From NCBI GenBank assembly GCA_030824835.1, contig JAPJRA010000131.1, forward strand, positions 1 through 8,369: DNA of 8,369 nt, in the 5' to 3' direction. This DNA is from Geminicoccaceae bacterium (GTDB lineage: Bacteria > Pseudomonadota > Alphaproteobacteria > Geminicoccales > Geminicoccaceae). The notes below the pieces were generated by a model, which was not told the DNA's origin, did not search any database, and was given only the letters and a program-made list of their open reading frames with translations. Of this stretch, positions 1 to 5,898 are shown piece after piece (the first letter of the stretch is position 1; the number at the start of each line of letters is the position of its first letter). Both the position numbers and the translations under genes were made by a program.

Positions 1-1
1 C

Positions 2-274
2 CCGCTGGTGGTGGCCGATCTCACCCGCGGCACCGGCCGCTTCAACGTCAGCCAGGGGGCCATCGCCACCGCGCAAGGGGTTGGTGCGGCGCTGTCCACC
101 GGCGTGGCCGGATTCATCGTCGTGGGCGCCGGCTACTCGGCGGCCTTCCTGACGCTGGGCGCCATCGCCGGTGCGGGCTTCCTGCTTTATCTGCTGGTCA
201 TGCCCGAGACCGCGTCGGCCACCGGCCAGTCGCCGACGCCGGACGTCGCCGCCCCGGTGCCGGCTACGCCGTGA
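2..274 (+). CDS. MFS transporter, C-terminal part (truncated by window start)
   Basis: This is the C-terminal end of a major facilitator superfamily transporter, an inner-membrane secondary carrier whose substrate cannot be told from this piece. The frame is open at the left edge (2-4 is the first whole codon), and about 90 codons remain. They show a cytoplasmic loop with DLTRGTGRFN, then a Gln-Gly-Ala-containing helix, and two clear hydrophobic, Gly/Ala-rich segments ending in LLYLLVMPET, the usual transition from the last helix of an MFS protein to its tail. A Pro/Ala-rich tail of about 20 residues follows. The RGTGRFN(V/L)xQGA loop is one I know from proteobacterial MFS_1 proteins. The stop (272-274) overlaps the GTG start of the adenylyl cyclase gene as GTGA, so the two are probably co-translated. 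The family call is firm; the substrate is unknown. Confidence 0.85.
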   Translation, partial: PLVVADLTRGTGRFNVSQGAIATAQGVGAALSTGVAGFIVVGAGYSAAFLTLGAIAGAGFLLYLLVMPETASATGQSPTPDVAAPVPATP

Positions 275-1575
275 GCGGCGGCGGCTGGCGGGGGATCATC
301 CAGCCGCTGGTGGTCGGCTGCGCCCTGCTGGCCGTGGTCCTGGGGGCCACGACCTGGTTCCTGGCACGCCAGGAGGCCGGCAACGCCGCCATCCGGCACA
401 CGCTCACCGTCGACAACCAAGTCTCGGCCGTGCTCTCCCGCCTGCAGGATGCCGAGACTGGGCAGCGTGGCTATCTGCTGAGCGGCGAGGACAGCTATCT
501 CGAGCCCTACCGGGTGGCGGTGGCGGCCCTCGATCACGAGCTCGCGGACCTGCGCACGACAGTGGCGGACAACCCCGCCCAGGTCGAACTCGCCGCCCAG
601 CTGACCACCCTGGTGACGGACAAGCTGGCCGAGCTGCGCGCCACCGTCGAGCAGCGACAGCGGGGCAATGTCGGCCAGGCGCTGGCCCTGGTCCACGCCG
701 GCACCGGCAAGGCGGTGATGGACCAGGCCCGCACGGTGATCGCGGCGATGCGGGCGGAAGAGGAACGGCTCCTGGCCCTCCGGCAGTCGTCGCTGGAGAA
801 TGCCGGCCGCTGGCTGCAGCTGGGCATCCTCAGCGGCATCGTGCTGCTGATCCTGCTGGCCGTGGGGGCCGTTCGCGACACCGAGCGCCGCGCAGCACTC
901 GCCCGCTTCCTGCCGGAGGAGGTGGCCCCGCGCCTCGCCGCCGGCGACGCCGGGCTGCGCGAGGGCCGGCGCCAGACCGCCAGCATCCTGTTCCTCGACC
1001 TGCGCGACTCGACCGCACTGGCCGAGCGGATGGACCCCAAGCGGCTGCTGATCTTCATCACCTCGTTCCGCCGCCGCGTCATCGCCGCCGCCCGGGCGCA
1101 TGGCGGCGTGGTCGACAAGTTCATCGGCGACGGTGCCCTGATCGTGTTCGGCGTGCCCGAGGCCAGCTCCAACGATGCCGCCCGGGCCCTGGCCTGCGCG
1201 CGCCGGCTGGAGGCGCTGATGGAAGGCTGGAACGCCAAGCGGCGCTTCGACCCACCGCTGCGGATCGGCATCGGGGTGCATTGCGGCGAGATCCTCTACG
1301 GCGTCGTCGGCGACGCGAGCCGGCTGGAGCTCACCGTGCTGGGCGACGCCGTCAACGTAGCCGCGCGGCTCGAGCAGGCGACCAAGCGGTGGAGCACGCC
1401 GATCCTCGCCTCCGCGGCCGTGGTCGCCGCCGCCGGCGAGGCCGAGCGCTGGTGCGAGGTCAGCGACGAGCCGCTGCCGGGGCGCAGCGAGCGGCTGGCG
1501 ATCCTGGCCCCGGTCAGTGCGTGGTCAGAGGCTCGGTCTCTGCCGGTGACCGGGCCCGCAGCAACGGCGGCTTGA
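271..1575 (+). CDS. Membrane CHASE3-domain class III adenylyl cyclase
   Basis: A 434-residue membrane nucleotide cyclase, expected to make cAMP from ATP in response to an extracytoplasmic cue. Order: transmembrane helix about 9-31; CHASE3 sensor about 35-175 with its typical DAETGQRGYLLSG at 60-72; second transmembrane helix about 182-200; linker ARFLPEEVAPRLAAG (211-225); catalytic domain about 236-385. Visible catalytic residues are the metal-binding Asp243 and Asp287, the purine-specifying Lys283 and Thr355 (the class IIIb pairing for adenylyl cyclases), and the transition-state Asn362 and Arg366. No obvious HAMP domain lies between helix 2 and the cyclase, so the signal would pass through a short helical linker. 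The GTG at 271 is chosen because it overlaps the transporter stop and leaves the first helix at the N terminus. There is no clear ribosome binding site, which fits translational coupling. ATP rather than GTP preference is inferred from the Lys/Thr pair. Confidence 0.92.
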   Translation: MSGGGWRGIIQPLVVGCALLAVVLGATTWFLARQEAGNAAIRHTLTVDNQVSAVLSRLQDAETGQRGYLLSGEDSYLEPYRVAVAALDHELADLRTTVADNPAQVELAAQLTTLVTDKLAELRATVEQRQRGNVGQALALVHAGTGKAVMDQARTVIAAMRAEEERLLALRQSSLENAGRWLQLGILSGIVLLILLAVGAVRDTERRAALARFLPEEVAPRLAAGDAGLREGRRQTASILFLDLRDSTALAERMDPKRLLIFITSFRRRVIAAARAHGGVVDKFIGDGALIVFGVPEASSNDAARALACARRLEALMEGWNAKRRFDPPLRIGIGVHCGEILYGVVGDASRLELTVLGDAVNVAARLEQATKRWSTPILASAAVVAAAGEAERWCEVSDEPLPGRSERLAILAPVSAWSEARSLPVTGPAATAA

Positions 1576-1580
1576 GAGCT

Positions 1581-1604
1581 GGGGCCGGCGCCACGGCCGG
1601 CCCC
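1581..1604. terminator. Perfect 9-bp hairpin between convergent genes
   Basis: GGGGCCGGC (1581-1589) pairs perfectly with GCCGGCCCC (1596-1604) across a 6-base loop. It begins 5 bases after the cyclase stop and lies 15 bases before the end of the convergent cobW. A weak T-containing stretch (TCGTTT, 1611-1616) follows on the plus strand. Position and strength suggest a bidirectional terminator, but there is no real U-tract and such stems arise easily in GC-rich DNA. Confidence 0.45.
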
Positions 1605-1619
1605 GGCCCGTCGTTTCGA

Positions 1620-2663
1620 TCACGCGGCGGCAGCACCGGTCATCACGGCGCGGATCGCCTCGTGCTCCAGCCCGCGCAGGCCGATCACCACCAGCCGCCC
1701 GTGCTGCACCTCGTCCGCCCGCCACGGCCGGTCGTAGTAGCGCTCGACGCGCTGGCCCACGCCCTGCAGCACGTGCCGCAGCGGCTTGCCAGCGACGGCG
1801 AGGAAGCCCTTGACCCGCAGGATGTCGAAGCGCCCGGCGGCGGCGCGCACGCGGGCCTCGATAATCGCCGGGTCGGCGACCGGCGGCAGGTCGACGACGA
1901 AGCTCTCGAAATCGTCGTGACCATGCTCCTCGCCATCGTCGTGGTGGGACGGGCGGCTGTCCAGATCGTCCTCAGCACCGATGCCCATGCCCAGCGCCAC
2001 GGCGGGATCGACCCGGCCGTGGCTGGTTCGGAGCTGCCGTACACCGGGCCGCAGCTGCGCCCGGACCAGCGCCTCGACCCGGGCCAGGTCGGCAGTCTCC
2101 ATGCGATCGGTCTTGTTGATCAGCACCAGGTCGGCGCAGCCCAGCTGCTCCTCGAACAGCTCCTCGAGCGGGCTCTCGTCGTGGCTCAGCGCCGGGTCGG
2201 CCGCACGCTGCGCCTGGATGGCGGCCGGATCGGTGGCAAAGCGCCCGGCCAGCACCGCCTCGGCGTCGGCCACGACCAGCACGCCGTCGACCGTCACCCG
2301 GGCCCGCACCTCGGGCCAGGCAAAGGCGCGCACCAGGGGCTTGGGCAGCGCCAAGCCCGAGGTCTCGATGACGATGTGATCGGGGGCCGGATCACGGGCG
2401 AGGATCTTCTGCATGGCCGGGAGGAAGTCGTCGGCCACCGTGCAGCAGATGCAGCCGTTGGCCAGCTCGATCACGTCCTCCTCACGGCAGCCCTCGATGC
2501 CGCAGCCGTCCAAGATCGACCGGTCGACCCCGAGATCGCCGAACTCGTTGATCAGGAGCGCCAGGCGGCGGCCGCCGCTGTGCTCGAGCAGATGGCGGAT
2601 CAGGCTGGTCTTGCCGGCACCCAGGAAGCCGGTGACGACAGTGGCGGGGATCTTCGCGGTCAT
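1620..2663 (-). CDS. cobW: CobW, G3E-family GTPase of the cobalamin pathway
   Basis: CobW is a cytoplasmic G3E GTPase/metallochaperone linked to cobalt delivery for adenosylcobalamin synthesis. This 347-residue protein has every family mark: Walker A GFLGAGKTS (12-20), an NEFGD segment (39-43), the metal-binding CxCC motif (Cys71, Cys73, Cys74) in the context ELANGCICCTV, ETSG (100-103), and the guanine-specificity motif NKTD (183-186). A His/Asp/Glu-rich loop (about 239-251, with His240, His241, His247, His249) follows, then a CobW C-terminal domain from about 253. The sequence beginning MTAKIPATVV matches the family N terminus closely, so the ATG at 2661-2663 is chosen over an in-frame upstream extension. 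That ATG overlaps the stop of the upstream small gene as ATGA, implying translational coupling. A cobalamin riboswitch heads the transcript. No cobN lies beside it in this window; the next gene downstream is convergent. Confidence 0.95.
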   Translation of the reverse strand: MTAKIPATVVTGFLGAGKTSLIRHLLEHSGGRRLALLINEFGDLGVDRSILDGCGIEGCREEDVIELANGCICCTVADDFLPAMQKILARDPAPDHIVIETSGLALPKPLVRAFAWPEVRARVTVDGVLVVADAEAVLAGRFATDPAAIQAQRAADPALSHDESPLEELFEEQLGCADLVLINKTDRMETADLARVEALVRAQLRPGVRQLRTSHGRVDPAVALGMGIGAEDDLDSRPSHHDDGEEHGHDDFESFVVDLPPVADPAIIEARVRAAAGRFDILRVKGFLAVAGKPLRHVLQGVGQRVERYYDRPWRADEVQHGRLVVIGLRGLEHEAIRAVMTGAAAA

Positions 2664-2953
2664 GAATGGCGAACCTCGGGCAAGGACGGCCTGGCTGCGG
2701 CCAGGGCGGCGACGGCAGTGCTGGGCCAGTGGGTGGTACGGCAAAGCAGGTCGACCAGGTGCTCGGATGCCGGTCCCTGCGGCAGGACCTCCGGCAGCAA
2801 CGCGGCTGCCGCCGCCGCCGGATCGACGCCGTGCTCCAGGCTGACGAGCCAGGCCACGAACACGCGCTCGGCATCGCCGCAGCGCGCGGGTTGGACCTGC
2901 AGGAAGGCGCTGATCAGACCGAGCGGATCGGGATCGAACGGAACAGCCGGCAT
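2660..2953 (-). CDS. Small unknown protein of the riboswitch-cobW operon
   Basis: I do not recognise this 97-residue protein. The ATG at 2951-2953 is preceded on the minus strand by a strong GGTGGAGG ribosome binding site about 6 bases away. It lies about 48 bases downstream of the cobalamin riboswitch, and the stop overlaps the cobW start as ATGA. These three signals make it a real gene despite its length. It begins MPAVPFDPDPLGLISAFLQV, then has an amphipathic stretch with FVAWLVSLEHGVDP (32-45), an Ala run (46-51), and a predicted largely helical remainder. Cys25 and Cys71 and His41, His65 and His75 are present but form no known metal motif. There is no signal peptide or transmembrane segment, so it is probably cytoplasmic. 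The context suggests a role with CobW in cobalt or cobalamin handling; that is inference. A longer in-frame start exists upstream but would lie inside the riboswitch. Confidence 0.8.
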   Translation of the reverse strand: MPAVPFDPDPLGLISAFLQVQPARCGDAERVFVAWLVSLEHGVDPAAAAAALLPEVLPQGPASEHLVDLLCRTTHWPSTAVAALAAARPSLPEVRHS

Positions 2954-3000
2954 GACGACCTCCACCGGTGCACCCCGCCCGGCTCCATGGGTTGGCTCAC

Positions 3001-3178
3001 GCGACGGCAGGTCTCCTGACTCGCGGGTCACCGCCTCGATCCGCCTTCCCGGGCCAAACAAGCGCCCAGTGGCTTTGTCGGATCTCGGCTCGCCGCTTAC
3101 AGTTGCGGGGGCAGCGCCGGACTAAGGCCAGAGGCCCGCACCGGCTTCCCTTTCAAGTCCCGATGGACACCGTCACCG
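3001..3178 (-). ncRNA. Cobalamin (adenosylcobalamin) riboswitch
   Basis: Read on the minus strand, the segment carries the conserved cobalamin-aptamer blocks in the right order. These are GGTGACGGTGTCC near 3164-3178; AAAGGGAAGCCGGTGCGGG near 3137-3155; the B12 box CTGCCCCCGCAACTGTAAG near 3096-3114; and AGTCAGGAGACCTGCC near 3006-3021. A closing P1 stem can be drawn between GACGG (3170-3174) and CCGTC (3003-3007). It lies just upstream of a small gene and cobW, a standard target. In this class, ligand binding normally represses expression. The 48-base interval to the first start codon contains the GGAGG ribosome binding site and GC-rich complementary stretches, so control of translation initiation is more likely than a terminator. 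I see no U-tract. Exact ends are approximate. Confidence 0.93.
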
Positions 3179-3332
3179 GATGAGCATGGGGCAGAAGCGG
3201 CGCCGTCGCAAGCGGGACGGACGGCCCCCTTGCGCGAGCTGGAAATGGCGCAGCCGCTCTCCCAGGGTAGCCGCCAGCTAGTGGCGAGCAGCCTCGCCAA
3301 TACCTCAAATCACTGGACCGGCTTGATGGCCG
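3179..3332. other. Divergent intergenic region, no gene seen
   Basis: About 150 bases separate the riboswitch (minus strand) from the first accessory gene (plus strand) and must hold promoters for both, but I find no convincing -35/-10 pair. Two overlapping inverted repeats are visible: CGCCA (3272-3276) with TGGCG (3282-3286), and GGCGAG (3283-3288) with CTCGCC (3293-3298). They share bases and so cannot form together. No coding frame here looks real. Confidence 0.5.
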
Positions 3333-4352
3333 ATGCGCAGCGATAGTCTCGTCGACACCGAAATTGCTGGAAGAGCAGAGCCGATGGCTGCGACCGGACC
3401 CGATCTTGCACTGACCACCGACCTACCGGAACTCGGCCTGCCGATGGTCTATTTCGATGCGGCAAAGCTGTTTCCGACGGACCGGGTGGCGCGACAAGCC
3501 GCGATCGTGAGCACGCTGCCCGCCTTGGCTCGGATGGTTGCACCAGAGGATGAGCAGAACCTTCCGCAACTCAGCCACGAGGGAGAACGGGACCGCGCCG
3601 ACATGCACCGCCGCGTACAAGCCAAGCTAGCGGAGCTGGGTGGTGAAACGGCAATCGAGCAGGCTCGAGCTCTTCAGTCCCGCGATCACGGGCGCAACGA
3701 CCCCACCTCAAAAGGACCCGGCCCACAGTTTCTCGTCACGCGTCGATCGAGGCGCTTTCGGACTGCTGGTGGTCAACCTGTCGAGGGCTGGATCGTGGGC
3801 AACTATAGCACCAAGATGCAGCATTTACGGCTCGCTGGGCGCATTCTCGAGTTGATGATCCGAACGAATTGCTCCCACGAGCAGGCTCTTATTCGCGCGA
3901 CTGACGAACCGTCGGGACACCTCGTGACCGGCCGAACGGTTTCGCACCCTCGTCAAGCCCATAGCATTTGGCAGACGTTCAAGAGCGTGGCGCACTTTGA
4001 GACAGCCCGCCGTCTGCTGCGCGGCAGCCGTTCTTTGGGCGAAATCCTGGCAGCATCCGACGTCATTCGAAGCTGGCTCCTGGATTATCGGACGCGGCAG
4101 AAGGGGCGGCCGGTACCCCTGACGACGGAGAGCGAGACCTTTCGCATTCCGGCGGCTTGGGTCCCCTACCTCCCGAAGGCTGTCCTGGAGCCTGACCGAA
4201 GTGGACACGTCGTGGCGCGTTGCTCTTGGCCAGCCGCGACGACTGTAAGCGATTCGCAGGTGCCGGCAGCTGAATCCGAGGCTTTCATGCGTGCCGTGCG
4301 CAGCACGCGCGTGTGGAGCATCTCGCTCCCTTTGGCGGGGTCGGGTCCTTGA
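3333..4352 (+). CDS. Unknown protein upstream of the hicAB module
   Basis: I cannot assign this 339-codon gene to a family. It is soluble-looking, with no signal peptide or transmembrane helix. Visible parts are an N-terminal acidic/hydrophobic segment (about 28-105) with LPMVYFDAAKLFPTD at 36-50; a polar, Gly/Arg/Pro-rich linker (about 112-150); and a middle region with aromatic anchors, including WQTFKSVAHF (213-222). A further segment contains RIPAAWVPYLPK (271-282). The W..FK.VAH pattern faintly recalls uncharacterised alphaproteobacterial proteins, but this is memory, not a match. The first ATG (3333) has no clear ribosome binding site; the ATG at 3384 (codon 18, MAATGP) follows GGAAGAG by 8 bases and may be the true start. 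Base composition is clearly lower in GC than the flanking genes (53% in a hand-counted line at 3841-3900), suggesting transfer. The stop TGA (4350-4352) overlaps the TTG start of hicA. Confidence 0.65.
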   Translation: MRSDSLVDTEIAGRAEPMAATGPDLALTTDLPELGLPMVYFDAAKLFPTDRVARQAAIVSTLPALARMVAPEDEQNLPQLSHEGERDRADMHRRVQAKLAELGGETAIEQARALQSRDHGRNDPTSKGPGPQFLVTRRSRRFRTAGGQPVEGWIVGNYSTKMQHLRLAGRILELMIRTNCSHEQALIRATDEPSGHLVTGRTVSHPRQAHSIWQTFKSVAHFETARRLLRGSRSLGEILAASDVIRSWLLDYRTRQKGRPVPLTTESETFRIPAAWVPYLPKAVLEPDRSGHVVARCSWPAATTVSDSQVPAAESEAFMRAVRSTRVWSISLPLAGSGP

Positions 4353-4537
4353 ACGCAAATCAGTTTCGTCGTTGGCTTGCTCGGCAGGGCTGCTCGTTCG
4401 AGAGCAAGCGCGCCGGCTCCGGTCATCTCATCGTGCGGCTGGGCGACCGCAAGAGCTAGTTGCCGACGCATGGCGGGAACAAACAGCTTGGTACCGGGCT
4501 AATGGAGAAGATAAAGAAGGATCTGGGTCTCAAGTGA
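4349..4537 (+). pseudogene. hicA: HicA toxin, interrupted by an in-frame amber codon
   Basis: HicA is a small mRNA interferase with a dsRNA-binding-like fold and a catalytic His. Reading from TTG at 4349 gives a full-length HicA of 62 codons plus TGA (4535-4537), apart from one TAG at codon 37 (4457-4459). Before it come NANQFRRWLARQG and GSGHLIVRLGDRKS, with the probable active-site His26; after it the family's C-terminal half resumes in the same frame as LPTHGGNKQLGTGLMEKIKK and DLGLK. In intact relatives this position usually carries Ser, Thr or Val before LP.HG, so a single change such as TCG to TAG would explain it. The start is a TTG overlapping the preceding stop, also unlike the usual ATG. 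The 36-residue fragment lacks the final strand and helix and should not fold into an active toxin. Sequencing error or amber readthrough are the alternatives. hicB follows 4 bases after the end. Confidence 0.85.
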
Positions 4538-4541
4538 GGGC

Positions 4542-4970
4542 GTGGCCTTGCTCGGCTATCCAATCGAGTTGACAGCGGATGATAATGGTACCCTGCTGAT
4601 CACTTGCCCCGACCTGCCCGAGGTGACGAGCTTCGCGGAGGACGAGGCTGAAGTACGACTGCGGGCCAAGGATGCCATCGAGGAAGCGCTCGCCCACCGA
4701 ATCGCGGATGGTGAGGAAGTCCCGAGCCCGTCGCCGGCCCGAGGTCGCTCGGTGGCAGCCCTGCCGACACTCTCGCAAGTAAAGGTCGAGCTCTATCGCA
4801 CCATGCGCGCCGAAGGTCTGTCGGCGCGCGGGCTGGCCGAACGGCTGGGGCTGCAGCCGAGTGCCGCGGAGCGGATGCTGGACCTCAACCACGCGACGCC
4901 GATGCCCCAGCTCGATGCGGCGTTCCGAGCCCTGGGCAAACGCCTGAGCATCGAGGTCCGGGCCGCCTGA
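4542..4970 (+). CDS. hicB: HicB antitoxin / transcriptional regulator
   Basis: HicB neutralises the HicA mRNA interferase and represses its own operon. The N-terminal half, with YPIELTADDNGTLLITCPDL and PEVTSFAEDEAE (about 6-37) then an acidic helix KDAIEEALAHRIADGEEVP (43-61), is the classical partial-RNase-H fold of HicB. After a short Pro/Ser linker (61-75), a helix-turn-helix domain occupies about 79-135, with LSARGLAERLGLQPSAAERML (93-113) as the likely DNA-binding unit. The length of 142 residues fits the HTH-type subfamily. The GTG at 4542 leaves almost no space after GTGAGGG (4534-4540); the TTG at 4548 has an ideal 7-base spacing and would give MLGYPIEL, so the true start may be two codons later. 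It sits directly downstream of the interrupted hicA and is itself undamaged. The 3' half is more GC-rich than the 5' half. Confidence 0.93.
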   Translation: MALLGYPIELTADDNGTLLITCPDLPEVTSFAEDEAEVRLRAKDAIEEALAHRIADGEEVPSPSPARGRSVAALPTLSQVKVELYRTMRAEGLSARGLAERLGLQPSAAERMLDLNHATPMPQLDAAFRALGKRLSIEVRAA

Positions 4971-4978
4971 GCTCGCGG

Positions 4979-4997
4979 AGCGCTGTGGCTCAGCGCT
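4979..4997. terminator. Short hairpin between convergent hicB and era
   Basis: AGCGCTG (4979-4985) and CAGCGCT (4991-4997) form a perfect 7-bp stem with a 5-base loop. It starts 9 bases after the hicB stop and spans the era stop codon (4990-4992). Its place between convergent genes suggests a shared terminator, but no T-tract follows on either strand, so the call is weak. Confidence 0.35.
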
Positions 4998-5898
4998 GGA
5001 AGTCCAGCCCCATCTCGCGGTAGCGCTCGGGGTCGTCGAGCCAGTTCTCGCGGATCTTGACGAACAGGAACAGGTGCACCCGCTTGCCCAGGATCCGCTC
5101 CAGCTCGTGCCGGGCGCCCTCGCCGATGGCCTTGAGCTGCTGGCCCTTCTTGCCGATCAGGATCGGCTTCTGGCTGGAGCGCAGTGCGTAGATCGTCTGG
5201 TCGATCCGCACCTCGCTGCCATCCGGCGCCTCGGCCCAGCCTTCCGTCTCGACCGTGATGCTGTAGGGCAGCTCCTGGTGCAGGCGGTGGAAGATCTGCT
5301 CGCGGGTGATCTCTGCCGCGAGCGCCCGGTCCGACAGATCGGAGAGCTGATCCTCGGGGAAGAGCCACGGCCCCTCGGGCATGCTGCGGACGACGGCCGC
5401 CATCAGCCCATCGCACCCTTCCCCGTCGAGAGCGGAGACGATGAAGGTCTCCGCGAACGGATGGGCGGCGTTGGCGGCCTCGATCAGCGGCAGCGCCTTG
5501 TCGGGGCTCACCTGGTCGATCTTGTTGATCACGAGGAAGGCCCGGCGCTTCTCGCGCTGGAGCTGGGCCAGGGCCAGCCGGGCGTTGGCATCGATGCCCT
5601 TGCGCACGTCCAGCAGCAGCAAGGCCAGGTCGGCGTCGGCGATACCGGTGGCGGCCGCCCGCACCATGGCGGTCTCGAGCCGACGCGACGGCGCGAAGAT
5701 GCCCGGCGTGTCGACGAACATCACCTGACACCCGTCCCTGATCGTGATGCCGATGACGCGCCGACGGGTGGTCTGCACCTTGGGCGATACGATCGAGACC
5801 TTGCTGCCGACCAGCCGATTGAGCAACGTCGACTTGCCGACATTGGGGGCGCCGATGATCGCGACGAAACCGGCTCGCGTGGTCACGGGCTCATCCAT
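4990..5898 (-). CDS. era: Era GTPase, 30S ribosome assembly factor
   Basis: Era binds the 3' end of 16S rRNA and promotes 30S maturation at or near the membrane. This 302-residue protein has the full set of motifs: G1 GAPNVGKST (16-24), the G2 Thr43/Thr44 in VQTTRRR, G3 DTPG (63-66), G4 NKID (125-128), and G5 SA (155-156). The C-terminal KH domain has GKKG at 249-252, followed by the ELERILGKRVHLFLFVKIRE segment that ends the family. Length is as expected. The ATG at 5896-5898 lies inside the end of rnc (8-base overlap) with no strong ribosome binding site of its own, so translation is probably coupled to RNase III. Both products act on rRNA, and the rnc-era pair is widespread. The downstream position often held by recO in proteobacteria is occupied here by the convergent hicB. 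Confidence 0.97.
   Translation of the reverse strand: MDEPVTTRAGFVAIIGAPNVGKSTLLNRLVGSKVSIVSPKVQTTRRRVIGITIRDGCQVMFVDTPGIFAPSRRLETAMVRAAATGIADADLALLLLDVRKGIDANARLALAQLQREKRRAFLVINKIDQVSPDKALPLIEAANAAHPFAETFIVSALDGEGCDGLMAAVVRSMPEGPWLFPEDQLSDLSDRALAAEITREQIFHRLHQELPYSITVETEGWAEAPDGSEVRIDQTIYALRSSQKPILIGKKGQQLKAIGEGARHELERILGKRVHLFLFVKIRENWLDDPERYREMGLDFQR

Noticed and set aside
2664..2744. N-terminal extension of cobW by 27 codons
   Set aside because: The family N terminus starts at the ATG at 2661-2663, and the extension overlaps the small upstream gene in another frame.
2954..3061. N-terminal extension of the small gene upstream of cobW
   Set aside because: It would start inside the cobalamin aptamer, and the internal ATG has a strong ribosome binding site.
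171..3125. A very long plus-strand open frame of about 980 codons
   Set aside because: It runs across the cyclase in another frame and antisense through cobW, is extremely Arg/Gly/Pro-rich, and resembles no protein; it is a by-product of high GC.
3825..4358. A minus-strand open frame opposite the unknown accessory gene
   Set aside because: The composition is Arg-rich and the plus-strand frame is longer, more protein-like and linked to hicA. Neither has a known family, so some doubt remains.
4793..5731. A minus-strand open frame across era and hicB
   Set aside because: It covers era in another frame and runs antisense into hicB, with Arg/Gly/Ala-rich content and no motif.
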